Source: an uncultured Lachnospiraceae bacterium (GTDB lineage Bacteria; Bacillota; Clostridia; Lachnospirales; Lachnospiraceae). From it: DNA of 64,000 nt. Within the stretch, counting starts at the first letter, position 1, and every line of letters begins with the position of its first letter. Under the pieces are notes generated by a model, which ran no database searches, was not told where the DNA came from, and saw only the letters and a program-made list of their open reading frames with translations. Made by a program: the position numbers and the translations under genes. The DNA lies in contig CAJURU010000010.1 of NCBI GenBank assembly GCA_910588845.1, positions 1 through 64,000 of the forward strand. Reading direction: 5' to 3'. Below are positions 52,946 through 61,145 of this stretch, one piece after another.

Positions 52946-52979
52946 GGGGCTTTGGCAAAGTTATTTCGCTGACAGCCCC
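52946..52979. terminator. Convergent terminator of leuD and the AP2-like gene
   Basis: GGGGCT (52946-52951) pairs with AGCCCC (52974-52979), followed by TTT. It overlaps the last codons of the minus-strand gene. Confidence 0.7.
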
Positions 52980-53764
52980 TTTAAATAACAGAGGTATTTC
53001 TTGGAAATCTTAATCTGGCTGTAAATGTCTGCATATTCTCGGGGAGAATAATTTTCGAGGTAATTAGTCTGATAATTCTTGGTAATGCCGGATTTTTTTG
53101 CCAGGTCTACGGCTTTGTTGTAAGCAATTGCCGCTTCATCTTCTGACAAGTAGGTTCCTACTGTATAATTTCCATTGATATGAATATGAACTTTATAACT
53201 GCTGGCGCCGTGCGAGGTTATTTTTGTCACGCCGTAATAGCGGTTGATTATAATAATATTAGAATAGCGTAAATCCCAGGGATCTTCGTTGGCAAAGTAG
53301 TAATCGCGTCCGGGAACGGCATAATTCTTGATACCATAGCGGGAAAGAATATTTATCTGCATTCCATAATCGTTGACGAAGAGATGTCCCTGGCGGCGCA
53401 TGATTTTATGGCTGGAATAATAAAAAAGGTCGTCAATATCAAATTTTAATTCCTCAGATGGGGAAAGATAATAGACAAAATAATTATTCCTCAAATAAAT
53501 AGGATTTTTAAAATATATATGGTTATCCCTAAAATTCAGCAAAGAAATCGCCTTGCCAAAACTTAGAATAGTCGGTAGTAAGAAAATGTTGTCAATGGTT
53601 GTGGAGAAATCGGAGAGTAAATGCGAGGCTTCGACGTAGGCCTGATGTGCATCCTGCTCTGATGCGAAACTGCCAAGGGAAATGTGTTTGTTCTGAAAGG
53701 TAATGCCGGAACGGTAATAGGCTGTTTTGTTTTTTTTGAAAGCAAGATATGCGCCTGGCAGCAT
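52961..53764 (-). CDS. Degenerate HNH/AP2-domain DNA-binding protein
   Basis: A 267-residue protein. An AP2-like three-strand module opens it (YYRSGITFQNKHISLGSFAS, then EQDAHQAYVEA). A second one is near the end (SYKVHIHINGNYTVGTYLSE, then DEAAIAYNKAVDLAKK). The middle region ends PGRDYYFANEDPWDLRYSNI-IIINRYYGV, which matches the HNH pattern VDHINGD..D.R.SNL..... with the catalytic His changed to Tyr. The layout matches HNH-AP2 homing endonucleases but the nuclease appears dead. It may now act as a DNA-binding regulator. It is transcribed alone with GGGAGGGGCTT before the ATG. Confidence 0.65.
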   Translation of the reverse strand: MLPGAYLAFKKNKTAYYRSGITFQNKHISLGSFASEQDAHQAYVEASHLLSDFSTTIDNIFLLPTILSFGKAISLLNFRDNHIYFKNPIYLRNNYFVYYLSPSEELKFDIDDLFYYSSHKIMRRQGHLFVNDYGMQINILSRYGIKNYAVPGRDYYFANEDPWDLRYSNIIIINRYYGVTKITSHGASSYKVHIHINGNYTVGTYLSEDEAAIAYNKAVDLAKKSGITKNYQTNYLENYSPREYADIYSQIKISKKYLCYLKGLSAK

Positions 53765-53851
53765 AAGCCCCTCCCTGTGATGTTTTCATGCATTTTTTGT
53801 ATGAAATCTGCAAAATAAGTATATCATAAAAAACAGGAAAGGAAAACAATT

Positions 53852-54655
53852 ATGTTGATAATTCAAAAACTGTTTAAAAATGCGTATTCTTGCATGAAGG
53901 GCATAGCAAAGAGGTTATATAGAGCTTGTGCTGTTCTTGCTTCTGGATTTACAGTGTTTACACTTGTGTTTCTGAATGGGCAGAATGCCTATGGCAGAGG
54001 GAAGGATACGGTGGAATCGAAGCCGGCGGCTTTAGTGGATATAGAGGAAAAGCTGAAAAGGGAAGAACCCCGGGCAGCACATATATTGGAGGGCGGCCTT
54101 GGGCTGGCATGCAGAGATTTTTTGGAAATAAGCCCAAGCCATGTCAAAGAAGGAGTGAAAGCGGAAATTTCTAAACGAGAGGTGGAGGCGGTCTGTGCTC
54201 AGATTGCGCCGGCAGTTCACAGTGAAATGCCCAAAGCGCCAATCAATCCTTATGGAGATATTACGATAGCTGAGGAGGATTACAATGCATTATGCAGGAT
54301 TGTGCAGGCAGAAGCAGGAGGAGAGGACACGCAGGGGAAAATTCTCGTGGCAGAGGTAGTTCTAAATCGTGTGCTTTCTGGAAATTTTGCATCTTCGGTT
54401 TACGATGTCGTCTTTGAGCGCAACGGAGGGCGGCCACAATTCTCACCTACGGTCGATGGACGCTATTATTCGGTTACAGTATCATCAGATACGATTAACG
54501 CGGTAGACCAGGCATTGTATGGGGAAGATATTTCTCAGGGCGCATTGTTCTTCTCCGCGCGCAGTAAAGCAAATCCCAATGATATGGCGTGGTTTGACCG
54601 GAATCTAAAGTGGCTGTTTGCGCATGGTGGACATGAATTTTATACGCTTCCGTAG
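53852..54655 (+). CDS. Cell-wall hydrolase, SleB family
   Basis: A 267-residue exported hydrolase with an N-terminal signal anchor (about 22-42) and a C-terminal Hydrolase_2 domain. The catalytic Glu is in IVQAEAGGEDTQGKILVAEV and the VVLNRVLSGNF...SVYDVVF segment is typical. SleB enzymes are lytic transglycosylases that open the spore cortex; vegetative relatives (CwlJ-like) also exist. It lacks a PG_binding_1 domain. AAAGGAAAACAATT precedes the ATG. Confidence 0.85.
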   Translation: MLIIQKLFKNAYSCMKGIAKRLYRACAVLASGFTVFTLVFLNGQNAYGRGKDTVESKPAALVDIEEKLKREEPRAAHILEGGLGLACRDFLEISPSHVKEGVKAEISKREVEAVCAQIAPAVHSEMPKAPINPYGDITIAEEDYNALCRIVQAEAGGEDTQGKILVAEVVLNRVLSGNFASSVYDVVFERNGGRPQFSPTVDGRYYSVTVSSDTINAVDQALYGEDISQGALFFSARSKANPNDMAWFDRNLKWLFAHGGHEFYTLP

Positions 54656-54687
54656 CGGCTGTTTTATGCGCTTGTGTAGAAGCCCTG

Positions 54688-54716
54688 TTGACAGGGCAAA
54701 AAAAAACTTCTATAAT
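54688..54716 (+). promoter_or_regulatory. thrC promoter
   Basis: TTGACA (54688-54693), 17 bases including A9, TATAAT (54711-54716). The -10 box overlaps the left arm of the terminator hairpin below. Confidence 0.85.
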
Positions 54717-54752
54717 GAGGGGTGTCCCGAATCAGGGATGCCTCATTTTTTA
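54715..54752 (+). terminator. Terminator overlapping the thrC promoter
   Basis: ATGAGG...TGTCCC pairs with GGGATG...CCTCAT (54715-54745), then T6. It would stop read-through from the sleB-like gene. Transcripts starting at the thrC promoter (near 54723) lack the first bases of the stem, so they would probably escape. Confidence 0.7.
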
Positions 54753-54785
54753 GAAAGATGACAGAAGCAAAGGATGGAATGAATA

Positions 54786-56267
54786 ATGTTATATGTTAGT
54801 ACGAGAAATTCAGCGGAAAAGGTAACAGCCTCCCAGGCGGTATTGAAGGGGTTGGCAGAAAATGGCGGTTTGTTTGTACCAGAGCAGATTCCGGCGTTAG
54901 ATGTTGCGGTGGAAAAGCTTGCAGACATGACATACCAGGAAACAGCCTATGAGGTAATGAAACTGTTCCTTACTGATTATACGGAGGAAGAGCTTAAAAT
55001 ATGCATTGAAAATGCATATGATGAGAAGTTTGATACAGGCGAGATTGCTCCTCTGGTAAAGGCACAGGATGTCTCTTATCTTGAGCTCTTTCATGGGGCT
55101 ACCATTGCATTTAAGGATATGGCGCTTTCTATATTGCCGCATCTCTTAATAACGGCGGCAAGGAAGAACCATGTTACAAATGATATTGTGATACTGACGG
55201 CTACCTCGGGCGACACGGGAAAAGCAGCTTTGGCGGGTTTTGCAGGCGTAGAAGGGACAAAGATTATCGTCTTTTATCCGAAGGACGGCGTAAGCCCTAT
55301 CCAGCAGAAGCAGATGGTGACGCAGAAGGGGGATAATACGTTTGTCGTGGGGATCAATGGTAATTTTGACGAGGCGCAGACTGGAGTAAAGAGGATGTTT
55401 TCGGATTCGGCGCTGGCAGAGGAGATGGCAGGGAAAGGTTATCAATTTTCCTCTGCAAATTCCATCAATATCGGACGTTTAGTTCCGCAGATAGTGTATT
55501 ATGTTTATGCGTATGCCAAGATGGTTAAGGCGGGAGAAATCGAAAACGGAGAGAAGATGAATGTGGTAGTGCCCACAGGCAACTTTGGCAATATTCTTGC
55601 TGCGTTTTATGCTAAGAATATGGGAGTACCGATCGGTAGGTTAATCTGTGCATCCAATGAGAACAAGGTGTTGTATGATTTCTTCTCTACAGGTACTTAT
55701 GATAAAAACAGAGAATTTATACTAACCTCCTCTCCATCTATGGACATATTGATTTCCAGCAACCTGGAGCGCTTGATTTACCGCATTGCAGGTGACGACG
55801 CCGATAAAAACCGAGAGCTTATGAAATCTCTGCAAGAGCAAGGAAAATACACGATAACAGAGGAGATGCAGGCACAGCTTACGTCCTTCTATGGTAATTA
55901 TGCTAGTGAGGCAGAGACAGCGGCTGTAATCAGGGAAATATATGAAGAGACAGGCTATGTCATCGACACGCATACAGCCGTGGCGGCAGCTGTCTATAAA
56001 AAGTACCAGAAAGAGTCAGGAGATACGGCAAAGACGGTGATTGCTTCCACGGCCAGTCCTTACAAATTTACCAGAAGCGTCATGACGGCGATTGATGGGA
56101 AATATGACAGCAAGCCGGATTTTGAGTTGGTCGATGAGTTAGAAACGCTGTCCCAAGTGAAAGTTCCGCAGGCAATTGAGGATATTCGTACAGCGCCGGT
56201 GTTACATAAGACGATATGTGAAGTGGGAGAGATGGAAGCTGTTGTAAAGAAGTTTTTAGGTGTGTAA
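54786..56267 (+). CDS. thrC: Threonine synthase
   Basis: A 493-residue PLP enzyme that turns phosphohomoserine into threonine. The PLP Lys is in GATIAFKDMALSIL (about 108). The phosphate-binding SGDTGKAALAGFAG is intact and GNFGNILAAFYAKNMG is present. The length fits the long (class I-like) type. Its start lies 70 bases from its promoter with AAAGGATGGAATGAATA before the ATG. It shares the aspartate pathway with asd at 22.9 kb but is not in the same operon. Confidence 0.95.
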   Translation: MLYVSTRNSAEKVTASQAVLKGLAENGGLFVPEQIPALDVAVEKLADMTYQETAYEVMKLFLTDYTEEELKICIENAYDEKFDTGEIAPLVKAQDVSYLELFHGATIAFKDMALSILPHLLITAARKNHVTNDIVILTATSGDTGKAALAGFAGVEGTKIIVFYPKDGVSPIQQKQMVTQKGDNTFVVGINGNFDEAQTGVKRMFSDSALAEEMAGKGYQFSSANSINIGRLVPQIVYYVYAYAKMVKAGEIENGEKMNVVVPTGNFGNILAAFYAKNMGVPIGRLICASNENKVLYDFFSTGTYDKNREFILTSSPSMDILISSNLERLIYRIAGDDADKNRELMKSLQEQGKYTITEEMQAQLTSFYGNYASEAETAAVIREIYEETGYVIDTHTAVAAAVYKKYQKESGDTAKTVIASTASPYKFTRSVMTAIDGKYDSKPDFELVDELETLSQVKVPQAIEDIRTAPVLHKTICEVGEMEAVVKKFLGV

Positions 56268-56287
56268 AAAATAATAACGGTTTGTTT

Positions 56288-56330
56288 GCCTTTCTGTTTC
56301 GTTCGTTGAATACAGAAAGGCATATTTTAT
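56288..56330 (+). terminator. thrC terminator
   Basis: GCCTTTCTGT (56288-56297) pairs with ACAGAAAGGC (56312-56321), then ATATTTTA. Confidence 0.75.
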
Positions 56331-56379
56331 CTACTGTAGGAAGGCGTTTTTGCGTGACTAAGTATCTCTTATAGCATAA

Positions 56380-56425
56380 AAAAGACGGCGTAATGGAGTT
56401 CAGAGCAAACATTACGCCGTCTTTT
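56380..56425. terminator. Bidirectional terminator
   Basis: AAAAGACGGCGTAATG (56380-56395) pairs with CATTACGCCGTCTTTT (56410-56425), 16 perfect pairs, with A- and T-rich flanks. It ends the minus-strand MshEN-CheX gene. Confidence 0.92.
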
Positions 56426-56446
56426 GGTTTATTTTAAGCAATAAGA

Positions 56447-57343
56447 CTATTCTTCCATTTTCTTAATCGAAAGTAGAAAATTAATGGTACCGAAAGAATA
56501 CATTATAGGCAGCAAATAAAATGAAAATCCAGTTTCCAACAGTATATTCTCATGGGGAGCCGGAGGCAGCAGTTGCAGTTCCATAGAAAAGTCGTTAGAC
56601 ATATTTACAGTATAAAGTCCGTTATGTAAGTTAAGAAAATCTTCAATGGAAGCGCGTACATACTCATCGAACTCCTGAAACTCATCATTCACATATCTGC
56701 TGGCAAATGTAATTGCCGTTTCCTGTTCCATATCTAGGGCAGACAGGAAAGAGAAGGAGCCCTCTACTTCCTGAGAAATACAAAAATTAGTGGGAACTTC
56801 CGAGAGATTCATAACATTGAGCGTAGTAAAATCCTCCCCGATAAAGCGCACTAAATTATTAAACAGGAGCGTAAGATAAGAAAGAATGTGCTCGGAATGG
56901 GGTAGGTCCTCTGGAAGATAAAAGTCTGAGAGGAGTTTATTCACCATATTCTGCTGTTCCTCAATCAACTCCAAATCGTAAATCTCGTAGACAGATTTAT
57001 ACTCTGTAATTAAATTTTCAAGTTCCACATGCGTCAGAATGTTTTTGTCAACCAAAATCTGTCCTAATAGCATATAGTCGGGAAGCTGGGTGGTTAAGAG
57101 ATTATCTACCTGGCTTTCCGTTAAATATCCAAGGTTGACTGCAAGCTCGCCAAATAATTTGTCATAGTGGGTCTGGGTTATGTAAACATCCTCCACCTCG
57201 CTTGCAGACATGAAGCCGGAATGAATGGCAAGCGTGCCAAGTTTTTTGTGTGTATTTGCCTGGATTTTCAGTGCATCTACCAACTGTTCAGGAGTAATGA
57301 CTCCTTTGTTAAGTAAAAAATTGCCGAAAAACTGCGTATGCAT
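56447..57343 (-). CDS. MshEN repeat-CheX-like protein
   Basis: A 298-residue cytosolic protein. The first ~125 residues hold three tandem MshEN-like repeats (FGNFLLNKGVITPEQLVDAL, FGELAVNLGYLTESQVDNLL and LGQILVDKNILTHVELENLI), the fold used for c-di-GMP binding in MshE ATPases. The key Arg of RLG is replaced (FFG, LFG, LLG), so binding may be lost. The C-terminal ~150 residues resemble the CheX/CheC phosphatase fold. The gene follows a CheY gene by 5 bases. The pair probably forms a small phospho-signalling unit outside the flagellar cluster. Confidence 0.65.
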   Translation of the reverse strand: MHTQFFGNFLLNKGVITPEQLVDALKIQANTHKKLGTLAIHSGFMSASEVEDVYITQTHYDKLFGELAVNLGYLTESQVDNLLTTQLPDYMLLGQILVDKNILTHVELENLITEYKSVYEIYDLELIEEQQNMVNKLLSDFYLPEDLPHSEHILSYLTLLFNNLVRFIGEDFTTLNVMNLSEVPTNFCISQEVEGSFSFLSALDMEQETAITFASRYVNDEFQEFDEYVRASIEDFLNLHNGLYTVNMSNDFSMELQLLPPAPHENILLETGFSFYLLPIMYSFGTINFLLSIKKMEE

Positions 57344-57348
57344 AACGT

Positions 57349-57720
57349 TTATCTCCCTCCAAAGCGCGCTTTTAAAATATCAGCGATGCCAGAATTTGTA
57401 TAAGGTTTCTGAACGAAGTCACGGGCTCCTTCCATAATAGCGTTTCTGAGCTGTGTTTGCGTACCGACGGAGGAGACCACTATGATATTCGCTTCCGGGT
57501 CAAACTCACGGATTTCATGGATCGCCTGTACGCCGTCCTTGACAGGCATTACAATATCCACAAAAACCAGTTCTGGTTTATGCTCTTTATACAAGTCAAT
57601 AGCTTCCTGACCGTTGGAGGCTTCCAGGAAATCTTGATAGCCATGTTCAACTATAATATCCTTTAACTGTTTGCGCGCAAGTATTGAATCATCGCAAATG
57701 AGTATTTTTACATTTTCCAT
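57349..57720 (-). CDS. CheY-like response regulator
   Basis: A 123-residue single-domain receiver. It has acidic pair DDS (about 10-11), phospho-Asp in LVFVDIVMPVKDG (about 54), Ser in VVSSVG and Lys in FVQKPYT. There is no output domain, so it acts by protein contact. It is first in the operon with the MshEN-CheX gene, whose CheX-like half could dephosphorylate it. No kinase is nearby. AAGGAGCGATTTGA precedes the ATG. Confidence 0.88.
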   Translation of the reverse strand: MENVKILICDDSILARKQLKDIIVEHGYQDFLEASNGQEAIDLYKEHKPELVFVDIVMPVKDGVQAIHEIREFDPEANIIVVSSVGTQTQLRNAIMEGARDFVQKPYTNSGIADILKARFGGR

Positions 57721-57889
57721 TCAAATCGCTCCTTGTGAATTACAGATTTATAAATACTATTAATATAATAGTACACTAAATAGCCAAAAGTTTCAATCAT
57801 TTCTTGTAGAAATCTCAATTGAAATCTTTTTCAATAACGGTTATAATAAATTATACCAGAAAAATATGAATTAGGAAAGGAAAAATGTC

Positions 57890-58219
57890 ATGCTGATAAT
57901 ATTTGATGTAGTTATTTTGCTGTATGGCCTGTATACCGTTTATTCTTCCATTAAGATGAAGCGGACGCAGGAGTTGAGTAATTTCTTTACAGGAGGCAGC
58001 ACGGACCCTATCCGTGACGTGCATGGATATATCAATTATATCTATGGAAGGACCATTGTACTGGGCACGGTGGCAATTGTTTTTGGCGTAGTCAGTTTTA
58101 TCAACGATTACAATATCTACCCGCTTCCTTATGTGATGAAGGCGCTGGTTGTATTGTTTCTGACAGTTGTTATCTGGTTTAGTATAACAATAAACCGGGC
58201 CAAACGCCGTTTTTGGTAA
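57890..58219 (+). CDS. Small membrane protein of unknown function
   Basis: A 109-residue protein with three hydrophobic helices (about 2-20, 52-72, 78-98). Conserved-looking YGRTIVLGTVAIVFGVVSFI and a basic C-terminus (NRAKRRFW) are present. AGGAAAGGAAAAATGTC precedes the ATG. It is transcribed away from the CheY operon and before the cytidine deaminase. I do not recognise a functional family. Confidence 0.72.
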   Translation: MLIIFDVVILLYGLYTVYSSIKMKRTQELSNFFTGGSTDPIRDVHGYINYIYGRTIVLGTVAIVFGVVSFINDYNIYPLPYVMKALVVLFLTVVIWFSITINRAKRRFW

Positions 58220-58381
58220 TATTAATAGAATATTTAAGATTTCCATACAGTTTTGCCATAGAATTATAGAAGAAAATGGCTTAGAATATCTATGATACAA
58301 GTAAAGAGACCAGGTATTTTTACCTCTGGTTCTCGAATATCCTATTTACATAAGGCGTACTGCCAGAAAGGAGGCGTTGCC

Positions 58382-58795
58382 ATGGATTATCGGGGGCTGA
58401 TTGCCCGGGCAATGGAAGTGAAACAATCGGCATATGCGCCGTATTCTCATTTTCGGGTAGGGGCTGCGCTGCTCACTAAGAATGGTAAGATATTTACCGG
58501 CTGCAATGTAGAAAATGTGAGCTATTCAGCAACTAATTGTGCGGAGCGTACGGCAGTGTATAAGGCGATATCTGAGGGAGAGCGCGAATTTGCGGCAATT
58601 GCCGTCAACGGCGATAATGATGATTATCTGCCTCCCTGCGGGGTGTGCAGGCAGGTGTTGGCGGAATTCTGTGATATGGAGACGTTTGAAGTTATTTTGG
58701 CTAACAATGAAGAGGATTACCAGATTGTAACGTTAGACAGGCTGCTTCCGGGCGCTTTTTCAGTGGATAATCTAAAATCGGGGGATGCTTTTTGA
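58382..58795 (+). CDS. cdd: Cytidine deaminase
   Basis: A 137-residue zinc enzyme that deaminates cytidine and deoxycytidine for pyrimidine salvage. The active site is complete: Cys and Glu in CAERTA and the Cys pair in PPCGVCRQVLAEF. AYAPYSHFRVGAAL and FTGCNVENVSY are intact. ATG 58382 follows AAAGGAGGCGTTGCC; upstream codons from 58292 are leader. The leader holds the hairpin GAGACCAG/CTGGTTCTC at about 58307-58338. Confidence 0.95.
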   Translation: MDYRGLIARAMEVKQSAYAPYSHFRVGAALLTKNGKIFTGCNVENVSYSATNCAERTAVYKAISEGEREFAAIAVNGDNDDYLPPCGVCRQVLAEFCDMETFEVILANNEEDYQIVTLDRLLPGAFSVDNLKSGDAF

Positions 58796-58826
58796 ATCCT
58801 GGCATGGCAGGTTCAATAAAAAAACA

Positions 58827-58855
58827 TTGACAAAAAAATAGCAACAGGCTATGCT
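58827..58855 (+). promoter_or_regulatory. Promoter of the 23-codon peptide gene
   Basis: TTGACA (58827-58832), 17 bases, TATGCT (58850-58855), then AAGGAGGGTG and an ATG at 58893. Confidence 0.75.
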
Positions 58856-58892
58856 ATGTAAGAGTAATTTAACATAAGGAGGGTGTTTACAC

Positions 58893-58964
58893 ATGGTGAG
58901 AAAAGCGAAACATAATCACAGTTATCAAACGATCAAGTTACTATATTATAATGTTAAAATGTGA
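58893..58964 (+). CDS. 23-residue basic peptide
   Basis: The peptide reads MVRKAKHNHSYQ-TIKLLYYNVKM. A consensus promoter (58827-58855) and a strong ribosome site AAGGAGGG (58876-58883), 9 bases before the ATG, support it. A CTCCCACA/TGTGGGAG hairpin follows the stop by three bases. It lies ~115 bases before the L,D-transpeptidase. It could be a leader peptide, a small toxin-like peptide or the reading frame of a small RNA. I do not recognise the sequence. Confidence 0.5.
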   Translation: MVRKAKHNHSYQTIKLLYYNVKM

Positions 58965-58967
58965 CGT

Positions 58968-58997
58968 CTCCCACAGAATGTATGTGTTTTGTGGGAG
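58968..58997 (+). terminator. Hairpin after the small peptide
   Basis: CTCCCACA (58968-58975) pairs with TGTGGGAG (58990-58997). No U tract follows, so it may be a processing or attenuation structure before the L,D-transpeptidase mRNA. Confidence 0.5.
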
Positions 58998-59080
58998 AAT
59001 GTGTATTTAAGCAAATGTAAAGAAGTTGTATGCAAATTGTGCGAGGTTTATAGAGAAAAGGATAGAGTTGAGGATAAGAT

Positions 59081-60868
59081 ATGAAGAAGATAAGAAAAAA
59101 GATTATAATGATTTCTGTACTTTGTTTTATGCTGCTGTCAGCCTCAATCCTGAGTGGGCAGAAGGCACAGGCGGCAGGGAATTATTACATAAGAATCAAC
59201 AAGGCGACAAATGTAGTGACAGTATACCGCAGTAACGGAACACCGGAGAGAGCTTTTGTGTGCTCAACTGGAAGCGCAACGCCAATCGGTACATTCAATA
59301 CCAGTCAGAAATTGCGTTGGCATGTGCTGGACGGGCCTTCCTATGGACAGTACTGCACACGTATTGTAGGCGGAGTGCTATTCCATTCTGTATGGTATTA
59401 TGCGAACGGGGACTATGCTTCCCAATCTTATGTGCAGTATAATAAGCTGGGAACAACGGCCAGTCACGGTTGTGTGCGCTTAACAGTGGCAGACGCCAAG
59501 TGGATTTATGAGAATTGTCCTTTGGGAACTTCAGTGACAGTATTTTGGGGCTCCTCAGCGAATGATCCGCTGGGCAAACCAGAGGCAATAAAGATACCTC
59601 CTAAATATGGCAGCCGCGGTTGGGACCCTACAGATCCGATGGCTGGTAATCCTTACAGCGGACTCAGGCCGGGCATCAGCGTGGCGGGAGCCCAGACGAC
59701 TCTTCAATATGGAGCAGAATTTAATCCTTTTGCAGGCATTGCAGCGTATGATTCCCTGGGGAATGATATCACTAGAAGGCTGACTTACAGCGGCAATGTA
59801 AATACGAAAAAAGTAGGCAGCTATCCGGTAACATACAACGTGACGGATGCGCTTGGCAGAAGCGCCAGCAATTCTGTAACTTACAATGTCGTTGACACGC
59901 AAAAGGCCATTATTAAGGGTGTCAAGAAAACCGTAAAAAAAGAGTATAATTCATTATTGAAGCCAAAAGCAAATGTAAAGGCTTATACAGTTGATAATAA
60001 AAATCTGACAAAAAAAATTAAGATTAAGGTGATATATCCGAACAGCAAAAAGGAAAGACTGTATAAACAGAGAAATATCAGGCTCAAGAAACTTGGAACT
60101 TATAAATTTAATTATTATGTGACGAATCCTAACAATAAGCTGGTGACAAAAGTTACCATGAAGGTCATCGTCAAAGATACTAAGAAACCGAAACTGACAG
60201 GAATTTCTGATAAAAAGACCGTAGAATACAATGACAGCAGGAACCTCAGATATAAGATAAAGGCCAAACTGGTGTCCGGTAAGAATATGACTTCTAAGAT
60301 TGACGTTAAAGTTAAGGCGCCGGGCTCCAAAAAATATGTGAAACTTTCGTATAAGAAATCTAAGAAGTATAAGTTTACGAAGTTAGGCACATACCGTGTA
60401 CAGTATTCTGTAACGAATCCTTACAATAAGAAAGCAGTGGCAAAGAAGACGAAACTTATTGTTGTCAAAGATACTAAGGCGCCGAAGCTTTTGGGAGTAA
60501 AGAGCACAATGACCTTAGAGTGCGATGCGGTATTGAATCTGAAAACCGGTGTGACTGCAAAGATGCTTTCAGGCAAGAGCCTAACCTCTAAGATAGCCAT
60601 TAAGGTTAAGGCGCCGGGCGCCAAAGGCTTTGTCAGCCTGACGTCTCAGGGCAGCCAGAATTACTGTTTTGATAAGGCGGGAGTTTATACCATAGAGTAT
60701 TCTGTGGCTAATCCGAATAAAGCCAAAGCAGTCACGAAAAAGACGATGACCGTTACAGTAACGCCGAAGCCGGTTTCACCGGACGATGGCAAGGCTACGC
60801 CGGATGACGGGCAGAGAAGTATGGGCATGCCACAGCCGGCTGTAATGGGTATTTGGAAATTTATGTGA
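59081..60868 (+). CDS. Secreted L,D-transpeptidase with Ig-like repeats
   Basis: A 595-residue exported enzyme. It has a signal peptide (IIMISVLCFMLLSASILSGQ, cut near KAQAA) and a YkuD domain at about 35-160 with the catalytic motif ASHGCVRLTVADAKWIYENC. A bacterial Ig-like domain of DUF5011 type (about 195-275) follows, then three Lys-rich repeats (about 280-370, 375-465, 470-565), each with TKKI/TSKI.VKVK.PGSKKYV and a YNVTNPN-type end. The enzyme makes 3-3 cross-links in peptidoglycan; the strongly basic repeats probably bind teichoic acids or the wall. GAGGATAAGAT precedes the ATG. Confidence 0.88.
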   Translation: MKKIRKKIIMISVLCFMLLSASILSGQKAQAAGNYYIRINKATNVVTVYRSNGTPERAFVCSTGSATPIGTFNTSQKLRWHVLDGPSYGQYCTRIVGGVLFHSVWYYANGDYASQSYVQYNKLGTTASHGCVRLTVADAKWIYENCPLGTSVTVFWGSSANDPLGKPEAIKIPPKYGSRGWDPTDPMAGNPYSGLRPGISVAGAQTTLQYGAEFNPFAGIAAYDSLGNDITRRLTYSGNVNTKKVGSYPVTYNVTDALGRSASNSVTYNVVDTQKAIIKGVKKTVKKEYNSLLKPKANVKAYTVDNKNLTKKIKIKVIYPNSKKERLYKQRNIRLKKLGTYKFNYYVTNPNNKLVTKVTMKVIVKDTKKPKLTGISDKKTVEYNDSRNLRYKIKAKLVSGKNMTSKIDVKVKAPGSKKYVKLSYKKSKKYKFTKLGTYRVQYSVTNPYNKKAVAKKTKLIVVKDTKAPKLLGVKSTMTLECDAVLNLKTGVTAKMLSGKSLTSKIAIKVKAPGAKGFVSLTSQGSQNYCFDKAGVYTIEYSVANPNKAKAVTKKTMTVTVTPKPVSPDDGKATPDDGQRSMGMPQPAVMGIWKFM

Positions 60869-60898
60869 CTTAAACATGAATTTAACATTAATTTTTAG

Positions 60899-60927
60899 TT
60901 GCGGTTCGGGACATAATAGAGTATAAT
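60899..60927 (+). promoter_or_regulatory. 6S RNA promoter
   Basis: TTGCGG (60899-60904), 17 bases, TATAAT (60922-60927). Confidence 0.7.
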
Positions 60928-60933
60928 CAATAT

Positions 60934-61130
60934 GTGTTAAGAAAGTATTCCTGGGATGTTCGATACCCTGCTATTTTGAACCTACATTTACTTTCATGGG
61001 ATTCCTATATTGCCAATTGGATGCCAGGCCGTCATTACGCAGCGGAAGGCAGAAGAGAGGTTGCGGTTACCCACCTAGCTTTGCTAGGAGTCAAAATCGC
61101 AGGAAACGGCATTTTGGGGTACTTTTCAGA
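60934..61130 (+). ncRNA. ssrS: 6S RNA
   Basis: A ~195-base RNA that by family role binds the vegetative RNA polymerase holoenzyme. Supporting features: its own promoter, length near 190 bases, and a terminal stem GAAAGTATTCC (about 60941-60951) with GGGGTACTTTTC (about 61116-61127). GATGTTCG lies in the first arm, as in other 6S RNAs. The interior can form a long interrupted hairpin, including CACCTAGC/GCTAGG (about 61072-61090). I recall the clostridial 6S string CACCTAGCTTTGCTAGGAG, which is here. No protein frame with a start fits. A covariance-model search would settle it. Confidence 0.75.
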
Positions 61131-61145
61131 ATAAATTTTGAAAGC

